In this document: piece after piece, positions 1 to 9,245 of the stretch
Layout of the letters: the number at the start of each line of letters is the position of its first letter
Numbering within the stretch: position 1 is the first letter of the stretch
Origin: CAYLXN01 sp964388235
GTDB taxonomy: Bacteria > Patescibacteriota > Saccharimonadia > Saccharimonadales > Saccharimonadaceae
DNA length: 64,000 nt
Direction: 5' to 3'
Assembly: GCA_964388235.1 (NCBI GenBank)
Contig: CAYLXN010000002.1
Span: 1 to 64,000 of the forward strand
Program-made: the position numbers and the translations under genes
Notes under the pieces: model-generated
The model's database searches: none
The model's input: the letters and a program-made list of their open reading frames with translations, nothing else
What the model was told of the DNA's origin: nothing

Positions 1-1
1 C

Positions 2-1750
2 AACCAAACCACCACCCCCGTGGCTGTCTCTCAAGGAGCGATCCCAGCTGGTGTGACTTTGACTCAAGTTATAGCTGGCTCCTATCACACCTGCGCCCTC
101 GGCTCCGACCAGCAAGCCTACTGCTGGGGCTCGGATAGCTCCGGTCAACTGGGCGATGGCTGGAATAATGCAAGCAAAAGCACTCCTATACTAGTCACTC
201 TGCCTCAACTACCAAACATCCAGTCAGTTTCGTTCGGCACAGCTCCAGCCACTAGTTTCACTGTCGATTCAGCCACCCAAATCACCGCCACCACGCCAGC
301 CCATGCGCCAGGAGTCGTCGACGTCAAAATAACTGATAAAGACGGCCAAACCGCCATTCTAACTAATGGCTATACTTACGTTGAGCCAGTCAATATCCCT
401 GACGAAAACTTATTACGAGCTATCAATCGGGAGCTAGGTAGGGGCGATGTTACAACTCCTGTCTACTCAGATGAAATGTCTAATCTTTACTCGCTTGAAG
501 CGCCATATCCTGATGATGCTAATAAAATCACTGATCTGACAGGGCTTGAACTGGCGACTAATCTCAGTACATTAAATCTTTCAGGTCATAATATTTCTAA
601 CTTGTCACCATTGTCTGATTTGACTAATCTGTATGGGGTTTATCTATCTCATAATCAAATTTCTGACTTGTCACCGCTAGCTGACTTAACTAGCTTAGAG
701 AAGCTGTTTGTTGATCACAATCAAATCACTGATTTCACTCCACTTCAATCAATTGCCAGCCTCCGGCATGTCTTTGGTGACCAGCCTTTGGTAATTTACG
801 ACCTATTAAAGGGCTTGCCGAATTACAATGTTCCAGAAGGGCAAGTCTATTTCCAGTCAATTGACGAGGACGGACGGCTACTGGACGGTGTCTATACCGT
901 TGAGGGCCAGTCTTGCACGAGATGGGGTGACCCTGATTGGAGCTGTCAGTCGTTGAGTGACTTCCCTCAGTTAATAGATAGTGATGTAAATAGTAATCAT
1001 GATTTCTATAGCATGAACATTCCAACTCATTGGTGGATCTTTGGCCAGATAGGCAGTAGCAAGACATATCATCAGTATTTCTACCTTACCGAAACCACCA
1101 CCCCCGAAGGCTACTATCCAGATCCAACTCCCAAAGTTGCCTATGCTGGCTGTGGCGGCTGGTTCACTATCCCGGGCGATGATGGCTCAGACCCACAAGC
1201 TGCCTACGAGGCTCTAACTTCCTGCGACCAAGTCGATATGCTCCCAGACAGCACTCTGACTTGGGTGAAAAAGGCAATTCCCAAAGCTACCGTCGAGCCG
1301 ATCACTTCATCACCAACCCAAGCCCCAACTTTGACTATTACTAACGATGCTGTTAATACTGTTATCTACAATCTAGTAATTAAAAACTCTTCTGGTCAAA
1401 TAGTCAACTCAGGTCAACCAGAAATGACCCTAGCTGCAGGCGAAGCTCTAGATCTAAACCTAGCCTCATTCAGCCTTCCAGCTGGAAGTTACACTTACCA
1501 ACTAATGTCAACCGACAATACCGATCAACCAATTGAAGTAGTGTCAGGTAAGTTCACGATCCAAGCCGAGCCTAAAACTCCAACCACACCACCAACCACT
1601 GCTCCAGAAACCACCACCCACAACCAACAGCCACAAGCTCCAGCCACTGGTTTTAGTGCTCAAATCCACCCAGCGCTGATTATCATCAGTTCAATCATGG
1701 TGCTGGCGGGTGCGGGGTTGACGGTGCGGAGCAGAAGCAGCCAGCAATAA
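2..1750 (+). CDS. Sortase-anchored surface protein with RCC1, IPT and leucine-rich repeats (5' partial)
   Basis: The reading frame is open from base 2, so the protein begins upstream of the window; the GTG at 20 is just an internal codon. About 582 residues are visible. In order: an RCC1-type repeat (HTCALGSDQQAYCWG, first ~55 residues), an IPT/TIG-like beta domain (~70-125), three to four internalin-type leucine-rich repeats with the LSPLSDLTNL pattern (~180-260), a Cys/Trp-rich region, a beta-sandwich-like stretch (~440-530), a Thr/Pro linker, then PATGF, a hydrophobic helix and a basic RSRSSQQ tail. That end is a sortase signal with A rather than L before PATG. Such proteins sit on the cell wall and bind partners; for an epibiont a host-contact role is plausible but inferred. 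The gene stands alone before the DUF2207 pair. Confidence 0.85.
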   Translation, partial: NQTTTPVAVSQGAIPAGVTLTQVIAGSYHTCALGSDQQAYCWGSDSSGQLGDGWNNASKSTPILVTLPQLPNIQSVSFGTAPATSFTVDSATQITATTPAHAPGVVDVKITDKDGQTAILTNGYTYVEPVNIPDENLLRAINRELGRGDVTTPVYSDEMSNLYSLEAPYPDDANKITDLTGLELATNLSTLNLSGHNISNLSPLSDLTNLYGVYLSHNQISDLSPLADLTSLEKLFVDHNQITDFTPLQSIASLRHVFGDQPLVIYDLLKGLPNYNVPEGQVYFQSIDEDGRLLDGVYTVEGQSCTRWGDPDWSCQSLSDFPQLIDSDVNSNHDFYSMNIPTHWWIFGQIGSSKTYHQYFYLTETTTPEGYYPDPTPKVAYAGCGGWFTIPGDDGSDPQAAYEALTSCDQVDMLPDSTLTWVKKAIPKATVEPITSSPTQAPTLTITNDAVNTVIYNLVIKNSSGQIVNSGQPEMTLAAGEALDLNLASFSLPAGSYTYQLMSTDNTDQPIEVVSGKFTIQAEPKTPTTPPTTAPETTTHNQQPQAPATGFSAQIHPALIIISSIMVLAGAGLTVRSRSSQQ

Positions 1751-1789
1751 ATTATTAGCCAAAGTTTGTTAAATTTTACTCCAAACTGC

Positions 1790-1795
1790 TATAAT
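1790..1795 (+). promoter_or_regulatory. -10 box (TATAAT, extended TGC) upstream of the DUF2207 gene
   Basis: TGCTATAAT is an extended -10 element. It ends 9 nt before the ATG at 1805 and about 36 nt before the ATG at 1832, so transcription should begin near 1802. Confidence 0.6.
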
Positions 1796-1831
1796 AGAAC
1801 TTGAATGAAAAGCATAAAGTTTAGGAGACAA

Positions 1832-2683
1832 ATGTTGCAGAGATTTTTAAAAAACAAAACCTTAGCCTGCGGTCTATTGATTGGCTTGGCTACTGTCGGC
1901 TTAAGTCTTGGCTTGGCACCAAGTGCTCACGCCAATGTGCAAAATTTTAAAATCATTAGTTTTGAGGCGGACTATTACCTCGAACGCCAAGCCAACGGCG
2001 TCGGTGCGATGGCGGTTACCGAGCGAATCGTGGCTGAATTTCCAGATATTGACCAAAATCGGGGGATTTACCGCTACTTGCCAAATAAATACAAAAAAGC
2101 TAATCTCGGTATTCGCCTAGATTCGATCACTCAAGATGGCCAGCCAGCTAAGTACGAGACCAGTTCGGTGGTTAACCCGATTGGCGATAGTTTTACGACT
2201 TACAAAATCGGTGATGGCGATAAATACGTTCATGGGCAGGTGACCTATGAGATAAAATACTGGCTGCAAAATGTGATCAGCACCCCTGATGATAACTCTA
2301 ATATTCAAGAATTGTACTGGGATATCAATGGCCATGATTGGCATCAAACTTTCGATAAAGTCTTGTCTCGAATTCACATTCCAGCCGATCTCAAGGATCA
2401 GTTGTTGCCAAGTACTGGCCAGGCTTGCTACACCGGGCCACAAGGCTCGACAGCCAAGAAATGTCGGATGAATCGAACTTCGAATCAAGATGGCAGCTTG
2501 ACGGTGACCACAGAAACTAAAGACATGTTAGGCAAGGGACATAATTTGACGGTAGCAATAGCGTTTAAAAAAGATACTTTTACTAATTTTGAAGATACTC
2601 AAGACGCTAAGAATATTTTGCTAGCTTTTAACGGTTTGCAATTAGCGGTGGTGGCGCTGGCGATAAAAGGACTAATGTTTTAA
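1832..2683 (+). CDS. DUF2207-family membrane protein, N-terminal part
   Basis: The preferred start is the ATG at 1832, preceded by AGGAGA, which gives a clean signal peptide ending in PSAHA; an ATG at 1805 in the same frame would be nearly leaderless. The mature part carries the extracellular DUF2207 beta domain (NRGIYRYLP, YEIKYW, ELYWDINGHDW), followed by one membrane helix (NILLAFNGLQLAVVALAI). The frame then meets TAA at 2681-2683, just after that helix. The next gene continues in the same frame and looks like the cytosolic C-terminal half of the same family, so this is either a nonsense-split gene or a genuinely two-part protein. The family's function is unknown. Confidence 0.75.
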   Translation: MLQRFLKNKTLACGLLIGLATVGLSLGLAPSAHANVQNFKIISFEADYYLERQANGVGAMAVTERIVAEFPDIDQNRGIYRYLPNKYKKANLGIRLDSITQDGQPAKYETSSVVNPIGDSFTTYKIGDGDKYVHGQVTYEIKYWLQNVISTPDDNSNIQELYWDINGHDWHQTFDKVLSRIHIPADLKDQLLPSTGQACYTGPQGSTAKKCRMNRTSNQDGSLTVTTETKDMLGKGHNLTVAIAFKKDTFTNFEDTQDAKNILLAFNGLQLAVVALAIKGLMF

Positions 2684-2692
2684 GGGGAGTTT

Positions 2693-3694
2693 ATGGGATT
2701 TTTACAACAAGCAAAGACAGACAAAACTAATCAGCCAGTCGCAATTCAATATTTGCCGCCTGAAAATCAGTCGGATATCGCGCTCAATTCGACGCTGATT
2801 ACTTCACATAATTTGATCACTTCGACGCTGCTGGACCTGGCGGTTAGACATAATATTTCTATTCATGAGCTCGAGGCCGAAAAAGGACTGTTTGGTTTCA
2901 AGGGTAAGCCTAAATACAAGCTGGAATTTTTGACTGATAGCGGCATGACCGATAATGAAAAGCAATTTTTGCGCTATTTTATAAATTTTCCTAGTGAAAA
3001 AACTTTCACTATTGATCCATCAAAGACTAACAGTACACTGACTGGTAATTTGCAGAAATTTAATCAACAAGCTTATGATCGAGCTAAGGAGTTTGGCTAC
3101 TTCAAAGACATCGCTCAGCCTCGCAAAAAGGCGGTATTGACGCTACTGGCTGCGATGGTGTTGATTTTTGTGCCGTTGATTTTGCCTAATTTCAGCATGT
3201 TGTTGGATTTTGTGACCATCGCTCGAATTGCGGGCTTGGCAGTGGTGGTTTTTGTACTAATTATCTTTGTGGTGGCGGTGCGGCCACTGACCCTCAAAGG
3301 TTCCGAGGCTAAAGATCACCTCAAGGGTTTGAAAGATTACGTTAAATTATCCGAAACCGAAAGAATTGATTATTTGCAGAGCCAAACTGGAGCACTGAAA
3401 GGTAAAGATGGCAAAGTTGCCTTGTACGAGCGAGTTTTGCCGTATGCAGTGATGTTTGGTCTGGAGAAATCATGGGCTAAAGTCATGGAGGTGGCTTACC
3501 AAGAAAACCCAGAGTATACGCCAACTTGGTTTTACGGAACTGGACCGTTTTCGGCGGATAGTTTTGCTGATAGCTTGAATAGTTTTGCGCCTAGTGTTGA
3601 CGCAGCGAGCTCATACACTGACTCAGGCTCAGGTTCGGGTGGCGGTGGCTCATCTGGTGGCGGCGGTGGCGGCGGCGGTGGCGGCGGTTGGTAA
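2693..3694 (+). CDS. DUF2207-family membrane protein, C-terminal part
   Basis: This ORF is in the same frame as the preceding one and separated from it only by TAA plus three codons. It starts at ATG 2693 behind AAGGGGAG, with only about 3 nt spacing. It contains the YLPPE segment, an LTSTLLDLAVRH-like winged-helix region, two adjacent hydrophobic helices (~145-200), and a glycine-rich tail (GGGGSSGG then a poly-Gly run ending in W). These are standard for the C-terminal half of DUF2207 proteins, where the Gly-rich tail is usual. Alone it lacks the signal peptide and extracellular domain. Whether it is expressed separately, by readthrough or not at all cannot be told from sequence. Confidence 0.75.
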   Translation: MGFLQQAKTDKTNQPVAIQYLPPENQSDIALNSTLITSHNLITSTLLDLAVRHNISIHELEAEKGLFGFKGKPKYKLEFLTDSGMTDNEKQFLRYFINFPSEKTFTIDPSKTNSTLTGNLQKFNQQAYDRAKEFGYFKDIAQPRKKAVLTLLAAMVLIFVPLILPNFSMLLDFVTIARIAGLAVVVFVLIIFVVAVRPLTLKGSEAKDHLKGLKDYVKLSETERIDYLQSQTGALKGKDGKVALYERVLPYAVMFGLEKSWAKVMEVAYQENPEYTPTWFYGTGPFSADSFADSLNSFAPSVDAASSYTDSGSGSGGGGSSGGGGGGGGGGGW

Positions 3695-3761
3695 AGCCCG
3701 TCAGTCATTTTTTAGCGTGTTATAATGATAGAGATGTTAAGAATTAAAGTAAGAGAGGATT

Positions 3762-5048
3762 ATGGCGACTAAATCACAATTACGAATTAAAAAAATAGCA
3801 AAAATTAGCACAGTGGTGCTTGGCTTGGGCTTGCTGCTGACGATGGCAAATGTTGGCGACTCGATTTTGGTGTCGGCGCAGCCTAACGACAAAGCCGAGA
3901 CGGAAGTCCGTTTGGCGGCTAATAAGCCTGACTCAGTTTTTGAAACTCAAGTCGATGGCGAGAAATTAATCATCAACAAGCAAATTGGTGGTGATTTATA
4001 CTGCGCTGGCGGCGACGTTGAAATTCAAGGAACGGTCAAAGGGGATTTGATTTGTGGGGCTGCTAATTTGACTATCAACGCTCATGTCGAAGGTGATGTA
4101 CGATCGGCTGGTAACAGCGTGAAGCTTGGCGATAAGGCAGTCATCAACGGTAACGTCTCTTTAGGTGCTAATTCTGTGACGATCGACAAGGATGCCAAAT
4201 TAAACTCTGAATTACATGCTTTTGCTGGGTCAGTCACTAGTCATGGTCAGGTGGTCGGCAATAGTTATCTGTTCGCCGCTCAGACTCACTTGTACGGCTC
4301 GCACGGCGGCAATGTGGAGGTCCAAACTAGCGATTTAATCGTCGGTGGTGATAGCGAAATTGATGGCGAGTTGGCTTATTCAGCCGCTCGATCCGATGTT
4401 CACACCAATGCCAAGATTAAGTCACGACGAACGGTCGAGCGGACTTCGATGCAGCCAGAAAAAACTTTTGTTGGCAACTTGGTGGCGACGATTTTGCTGT
4501 TCTTGTCAATTATGTTGGCTGGCGGCTTGATGTTAGCTATTAGAAAGCAAACTATTGATCGAATTACTCAAGATTTCTCTCTTGCCAACGCTGTGAAAGC
4601 AGTTTTTTACGGCTTAGGCCTGTTAATTGCTAGCGTCTTAGTCATGGTAATGACATTAATCATGCCAATCACTTGGATGGTTGGCTTGGCGATCGGTCTG
4701 TCGGTTGGATTGATGTCGCTGTTTAGTTTGCCAGTTATTGCTTACTATTTTGGACGGCTGATTATTACCAAATTATTAAACCGAACTGGTCATTTTATGG
4801 CTAAACTAGCAGCAGGCGCTGGAGCCTTGATGGTAATTAGCTTAATTCCAGTGGTTGGTGGTATAGTGATGTTTTTGGCCTTTTTCATGGGGCTAGGCAA
4901 GATATTAATTTATCTAATTGATGAAGTTTTTACCAATCAAGATGGTCCTATTGAGGCTGCAGAAATTAGTCGGGCGTCGGCCAGTCCGAAGCAAATTGCT
5001 AAAAAACTAGAAGAAGCCGAGTCGGAAAACAAAGAAAATCAGGTTTAA
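3762..5048 (+). CDS. Bactofilin-like beta-helix domain fused to a polytopic membrane domain
   Basis: A signal or anchor helix (~17-35) is followed by a polymer-forming repeat region (~65-215), with repeated GDLYCAGGDVEI/GDLICGAANLTI-type turns typical of bactofilin (DUF583-like) right-handed beta helices. Four or so transmembrane helices follow (~235-390), then a charged C-terminal tail. The N-terminal signal puts the beta helix outside the membrane, unlike cytosolic cytoskeletal bactofilins. A TATAAT box near 3721 and AGAGAGGA before the ATG support the start. The gene precedes the ABC pair with 29 nt between them, so co-transcription is likely. A role in envelope organisation is inferred only. 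Confidence 0.7.
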   Translation: MATKSQLRIKKIAKISTVVLGLGLLLTMANVGDSILVSAQPNDKAETEVRLAANKPDSVFETQVDGEKLIINKQIGGDLYCAGGDVEIQGTVKGDLICGAANLTINAHVEGDVRSAGNSVKLGDKAVINGNVSLGANSVTIDKDAKLNSELHAFAGSVTSHGQVVGNSYLFAAQTHLYGSHGGNVEVQTSDLIVGGDSEIDGELAYSAARSDVHTNAKIKSRRTVERTSMQPEKTFVGNLVATILLFLSIMLAGGLMLAIRKQTIDRITQDFSLANAVKAVFYGLGLLIASVLVMVMTLIMPITWMVGLAIGLSVGLMSLFSLPVIAYYFGRLIITKLLNRTGHFMAKLAAGAGALMVISLIPVVGGIVMFLAFFMGLGKILIYLIDEVFTNQDGPIEAAEISRASASPKQIAKKLEEAESENKENQV

Positions 5049-5077
5049 TTGAAGTAGTTAAGTAAGGGGTAGTTGAA

Positions 5078-5803
5078 ATGATTGAATTAAAAGGTGTGAC
5101 TAAAATTTATGGTAAAAAGGATAATGCTTTCAAGGCGCTTGATGATGTCAGTTTTAAAATTCCTGATGGCGTCAGCGTGGCGATTGTTGGTAAAAGTGGT
5201 TCGGGCAAATCGACTTTGATGCACATTATGAGTGGGCTGGACAGTCCGACGGCGGGCGAGGTGATGGTTGATGGCGAAGATTTGACCAAAATGAAATCTA
5301 AAGAAATCGACAAATTTCGGGCTGAGAAGATTAGTTTTGTGTTTCAGAGTTTTTTTGTGCAGGGCAATGAATCTTGCACGGCTAATGTCAGTTTACCGCT
5401 CGAGATAGCGGGAGTTGATGCGGCTGAGCGCAAACAGCGGGTCAAGCAAGCGCTTGAAAAAGTTGAATTGGGCGATAAAGCTAAAGCTAAGGCCAAGGAT
5501 CTTTCAGGTGGGCAAAAGCAGCGCTTGGCGATTGCTAGGGCGATTGTTTTGCAGCCGAAGATTATTTTTGCCGATGAACCAACTGGCAATCTCGACTCAG
5601 CAACTGGGGCCAAGGTTGAGCAAATCTTGTTTAATCACAGTCAAAACAACCCAGATAATATTTTGATTATCGTGACTCACGATATTGATTTAGCCAAAAA
5701 ATGCGACATGCAAATTTTGCTGAAAGACGGTCAGGTGGTCAAGGTTCTGAATGGAATCAAGTCTAAAACCAAAAACTCAGCCCAAGAAAGGAGCGCCAAA
5801 TGA
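5078..5803 (+). CDS. ABC transporter ATP-binding protein (MacB/LolD type)
   Basis: This 241-residue ATPase has Walker A GKSGSGKST (~38-46), the signature LSGGQKQR (~144-151), Walker B IIFADEPTG and the switch-loop VTHD. Length and motifs fit the MacB/LolD/FtsE class that energises FtsX-fold permeases. Its stop overlaps the start of the permease gene (ATGA), so the two are translationally coupled and form one complex. The Q-loop region reads VFQSFFVQGNESCTANVSLPLE; the FFVQGNESC stretch departs from the usual FQxFNLLP pattern. The substrate is unknown; the class exports peptides or lipids, or performs mechanotransmission. Confidence 0.9.
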   Translation: MIELKGVTKIYGKKDNAFKALDDVSFKIPDGVSVAIVGKSGSGKSTLMHIMSGLDSPTAGEVMVDGEDLTKMKSKEIDKFRAEKISFVFQSFFVQGNESCTANVSLPLEIAGVDAAERKQRVKQALEKVELGDKAKAKAKDLSGGQKQRLAIARAIVLQPKIIFADEPTGNLDSATGAKVEQILFNHSQNNPDNILIIVTHDIDLAKKCDMQILLKDGQVVKVLNGIKSKTKNSAQERSAK

Positions 5804-7161
5804 AAACCGTTGATATAATCCGTCGTGCTGGCCAAAACCTACGACAGGCGAAATTACGCACAATTTTAACTAGCTTGGCAATTAGTATTGGCTCGTTTGT
5901 GATCATGACTAGCTTGGCGTTTGGGGTTGGTATTAATAATTACACCGACAGTTTGATTGGTACCAATATCAACGATCGCACGCTGTCAGTTAATAAAGAG
6001 GGGATGGATAGTGTAATTTCGACCAGTATGGGTGGCGGCTTGAAGGAATATTCTGAGAATTACAACGATACTTATAAAATGGAGTTGTTGGATCGCGAAG
6101 ATGTGAAAAAAGTCGAGAAAGTTGATGGTATTGAGAAGGTGATTCCGTTCCAGATGTTAAACATGAAATATTTCACGCTTGAAGGCAATGATCAAAAATG
6201 GTCATCGACGATCAGTACTTTTGATCCGCTGGTGGTCAACGAATCGCTATCGGGTAATATGCCAGCAAGAGGCACTAATATCGCTAAAAATGAGATCATC
6301 GTGCCAGAAGATTATTTGCAGGATTTGGGGGTTTCTAGCCAAGAGATCATCGGCAAAAAAATTAAGGTGACGTTCGCGATTCCGCCTACGCAAGCCAATA
6401 TTCGAGAACTGAAAATCGATATGACTAAATTAACACCTGAGACGGCCAGTAAGCTGGAACAGGGATTGGAACGAAGCTATGATTTTAAGGTCGTAGCGGT
6501 CAGTAAAAACGTACCCATGTCGATTAATGCTGCTCAATTATCAATTAACGAAGATCGCTATCTAGATATCAGTGATGCTGTGGCTAAGGGCACGGAAAAT
6601 TACGGTAAATACATTCAAATGGTGGCGGTGATCGACAAAGATCTTAGCCCTGATGAAGCTAAACGGCGAATCGAAGACCAGACTGGCTTGAAAGCGATGA
6701 CCGCGCGTGAATTGCAGCAGATGGTGTCGCAAGTGACGAATATTTTGCAGGTGGTGGTGATCAGTTTTGGGATTTTGTCGCTGATCGTCAGTATTTTTGG
6801 AATTATCAACACCATGTACGTCAGTGTGATTGAGCGCACTAGCCAAATTGGGTTGATGAAGGCGCTCGGTATGCGTGGCAAGCACGTGGCGAAGTTGTTT
6901 CGCTATGAAGCGGCTTGGGTTGGTTTTATTGGCGGGGCAGTCGGGATCGGCTTGTCATGGTTGATTGGCACGCTGGCTAATCCGTGGCTGTCGGAAAAGA
7001 TCGGCTTTAAGCCAGAAGACAATATTCACTTGCTGAAATACGAGTGGCAGCAGGCGTTGATTTTGCTGGTAATTTTGGTGGTAATTTCTATCATTTCAGG
7101 CTTTTTGCCAGCCCGCAAAGCGGCTAAACTTGATCCAATCGAAGCCTTGCGCACCGAATAA
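5800..7161 (+). CDS. ABC transporter permease, MacB/FtsX fold
   Basis: The 453-residue permease has one N-terminal transmembrane helix (~22-45), a large extracytoplasmic MacB-type periplasmic core domain (~50-310), then three helices in an FtsX domain (~315-445) ending in PARKAAKLDPIEALR, the typical coupling tail of MacB permeases. It overlaps the ATPase gene by 4 nt. In Gram-positive-type cells such pairs act without TolC or MacA, often in antimicrobial-peptide resistance or envelope stress; the actual cargo here cannot be read from sequence. Confidence 0.9.
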   Translation: MKTVDIIRRAGQNLRQAKLRTILTSLAISIGSFVIMTSLAFGVGINNYTDSLIGTNINDRTLSVNKEGMDSVISTSMGGGLKEYSENYNDTYKMELLDREDVKKVEKVDGIEKVIPFQMLNMKYFTLEGNDQKWSSTISTFDPLVVNESLSGNMPARGTNIAKNEIIVPEDYLQDLGVSSQEIIGKKIKVTFAIPPTQANIRELKIDMTKLTPETASKLEQGLERSYDFKVVAVSKNVPMSINAAQLSINEDRYLDISDAVAKGTENYGKYIQMVAVIDKDLSPDEAKRRIEDQTGLKAMTARELQQMVSQVTNILQVVVISFGILSLIVSIFGIINTMYVSVIERTSQIGLMKALGMRGKHVAKLFRYEAAWVGFIGGAVGIGLSWLIGTLANPWLSEKIGFKPEDNIHLLKYEWQQALILLVILVVISIISGFLPARKAAKLDPIEALRTE

Positions 7162-7234
7162 ACACCGGTCACAAGTTGCAACTAATTAACTTTTAACCTA
7201 TAATGACCAATAAATAAGCTAAAGCGGAGGTTTT

Positions 7235-7459
7235 ATGGACGAATTACAACAACAAATTGCCGAAGCTCGTCAGGCAGGAAAAACTGACGAAGAAATCTAT
7301 CAGCTATTGTTAACTAGTGGCTGGGATGAAGCAATGATTAATCAGCAGCTATCGTCGTCGCAACCGCAAGCTAAAGCCGCTTCGGAGCAAGATTATCCAT
7401 CGGAAATAGATTCTCAAGGAATTGAGGGCAGTTGGCCCTCGCCCGGCTCGGCCGAATAA
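7235..7459 (+). CDS. Small protein with a UBA-like helical motif
   Basis: The 74-residue protein starts at ATG 7235 behind GGAGG. Its N-terminal half, with DEEIYQLLLTSGWDEAMINQQL, resembles the short helical 'eLLxxGWxeexI' motif found at the N-termini of many Patescibacteria proteins; the rest is low-complexity and acidic. A CTATAATG box lies about 35 nt upstream. It sits alone between the ABC pair and serS. No function can be assigned. Confidence 0.6.
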   Translation: MDELQQQIAEARQAGKTDEEIYQLLLTSGWDEAMINQQLSSSQPQAKAASEQDYPSEIDSQGIEGSWPSPGSAE

Positions 7460-7504
7460 TCAATTTTTATTACAATAATCTCAAGACAAATTAGAAAGGA
7501 AGAT

Positions 7505-8806
7505 ATGTTAGATTTAAAAATAATTCGCCAAAACCCGAAAGCGGTTCAAGAAAACGCTCACAACAAGTGCGTGGAAGTTGATATTGATGCGTTTTTGGAG
7601 CTTGACAAGAAGCACCAAGCGGCTCAGCAGCAACTCGATGAATTGCGAGCTAAGCGCAACAAAAATTCAGATGAAATTAAGAAAATGGGCAAGCCAACAC
7701 CTGAATTGGTTGAGGCTGGCAAGCAGATAAAAGAAGAGTTGGCGACAGTCGAGGCTGATTTTAATAAAATCGATCAAGAATTTATCGATATTTACAAGCA
7801 GATTCCCAACATGGCAGCTGATGACGTGCCGGTTGGTCTGACCGAAGACGAAAACCAAGTTGACAAGACCGTTGGCGAGCCAACCAAGTTTGATTTTAAG
7901 CCGCTAAATCACTACGAAATTGCCGAAAAGCGCGGCTGGATCGACAAAGAGCGAGCCGCTAAAGTCACGGGCGCACGATTCGCTTACATCAAGGGTGATT
8001 TGGTCAAAGTCCAGATGGCGATAGTTAATTTTGTAATCGATCGATTGTCTGACGAAAAAGTGATCGAAAAATTAATCACTGACAACAATCTCAACGTCAG
8101 CACCAAGCCGTTTATCCCAGTGTTGCCGCCGTTGATGATCCGAACCGAACCTTACGATCAGATGGACCGGTTACAGCCAAGTGAAGATCGCTACAAGATC
8201 GAAGGTGAAGATTTGTGGCTGCAGGGTAGTGCTGAACATGTTCTAGGCAGTATGCACGCCAATGAAACTTTCGAGGAGGCTGATTTGCCAGTTCGCTATC
8301 TTGGTTATGCTACGAGTTTTCGTCGAGAGGCTGGGACTTACGGCAAAGACATGGAAGGAATTTTGCGAATGCACCAGTTTGACAAGCTGGAATTAGAGAG
8401 TTTTTCTACTCAAGAAACCAGTTTTGATGAACATTTGCTGTTTGTGGCGATTCAGGAATATCTGTTGAGTGAACTTGACATTCCTTATCGAGTGATCAAG
8501 AAATGTACCGCCGACATCGGCAAGCCAAATGCTCGAGGCGTCGACATGGAAGCATGGTTGCCAGGGCAAGACAAATACCGCGAAACCCACACCGCCGACT
8601 ACATGACCGATTACCAAGCTCGACGCTTGCAGACTCGGGTTCGACGCGCCAACGGCGATTTGGAGCTGATTCACACCAACGACGCCACGGCGTTTGCAGT
8701 TGGTCGGTTGTTGATTGCGATTATTGAGAATAACCAAACTGAAGACTATAAAGTCAAAATTCCTGCTAAACTGCAACCATTTATGGGCGGAAAGGAAGAG
8801 ATTTAA
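7505..8806 (+). CDS. serS: Seryl-tRNA synthetase
   Basis: At 433 residues this is full length for bacterial SerRS. It has the N-terminal antiparallel coiled-coil arm (LDLKIIRQNPKAV through ~110) and the class II catalytic core with motif 2 FRREAGTYGKDMEG (~271-284), including the tRNA-dependent loop, and motif 3 near the C-terminus (TNDATAFAVGRLLIAIIENNQ). It charges tRNA-Ser with serine in the cytosol. GAAAGGA precedes the ATG. The stop TAA abuts the ATG of the HIT gene (TAAATG), so the two are probably co-translated. Confidence 0.96.
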   Translation: MLDLKIIRQNPKAVQENAHNKCVEVDIDAFLELDKKHQAAQQQLDELRAKRNKNSDEIKKMGKPTPELVEAGKQIKEELATVEADFNKIDQEFIDIYKQIPNMAADDVPVGLTEDENQVDKTVGEPTKFDFKPLNHYEIAEKRGWIDKERAAKVTGARFAYIKGDLVKVQMAIVNFVIDRLSDEKVIEKLITDNNLNVSTKPFIPVLPPLMIRTEPYDQMDRLQPSEDRYKIEGEDLWLQGSAEHVLGSMHANETFEEADLPVRYLGYATSFRREAGTYGKDMEGILRMHQFDKLELESFSTQETSFDEHLLFVAIQEYLLSELDIPYRVIKKCTADIGKPNARGVDMEAWLPGQDKYRETHTADYMTDYQARRLQTRVRRANGDLELIHTNDATAFAVGRLLIAIIENNQTEDYKVKIPAKLQPFMGGKEEI

Positions 8807-9181
8807 ATGAACTGCTGGTTTTGTGATGATTTGATTGATAAACAAGAGCCAGTTTTTAAAAATAAACTAGCGCTGGCTTATTACGACGGTAATCCAGTTA
8901 GCGACGGGCATATGTTATTTATTACTCGCCGTCACACACCGACTTTTTTTGACATTACGCCTGAAGAGAGAGCTGCGATTTTTGAGTTAGTCGACAAAGC
9001 TAAGCCATTTCTTGATGAAAAATATCATCCCGATGGCTATAATATCGGCTTAAACTGTGGTGTTGCTGCTGGCCAAAGCGTGATGCATGTCCATCTTCAT
9101 TTGATTCCTCGCTACGAAGGCGATGTTGATAATCCGCTTGGTGGAGTCAGGGGTGTAATTCCCAATAAGCGTAGTTATTAG
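8807..9181 (+). CDS. HIT-family nucleotide hydrolase/transferase
   Basis: The 124-residue protein carries the histidine-triad motif HVHLHLIP (~92-99), preceded by the conserved N..GxxAGQSVMHVH stretch. A CWFC pair near the N-terminus could bind zinc, as in several HIT proteins. HIT proteins hydrolyse or transfer nucleotidyl groups (for example AMP-lysine, Ap4A). The start directly follows the serS stop, suggesting that removal of aberrant adenylylates could be tied to aminoacylation; that link is inference. Confidence 0.9.
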   Translation: MNCWFCDDLIDKQEPVFKNKLALAYYDGNPVSDGHMLFITRRHTPTFFDITPEERAAIFELVDKAKPFLDEKYHPDGYNIGLNCGVAAGQSVMHVHLHLIPRYEGDVDNPLGGVRGVIPNKRSY

Positions 9182-9245
9182 CTCGCAATCTTGATTTGCT
9201 GTATGGTATAATTAAAATCACCAAATTAAAAAATAAAAGGAGCTT

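Noticed and set aside
3630..3690. GGC/GGT-rich microsatellite
   Set aside because: It encodes the poly-glycine tail that is normal for DUF2207-type proteins.
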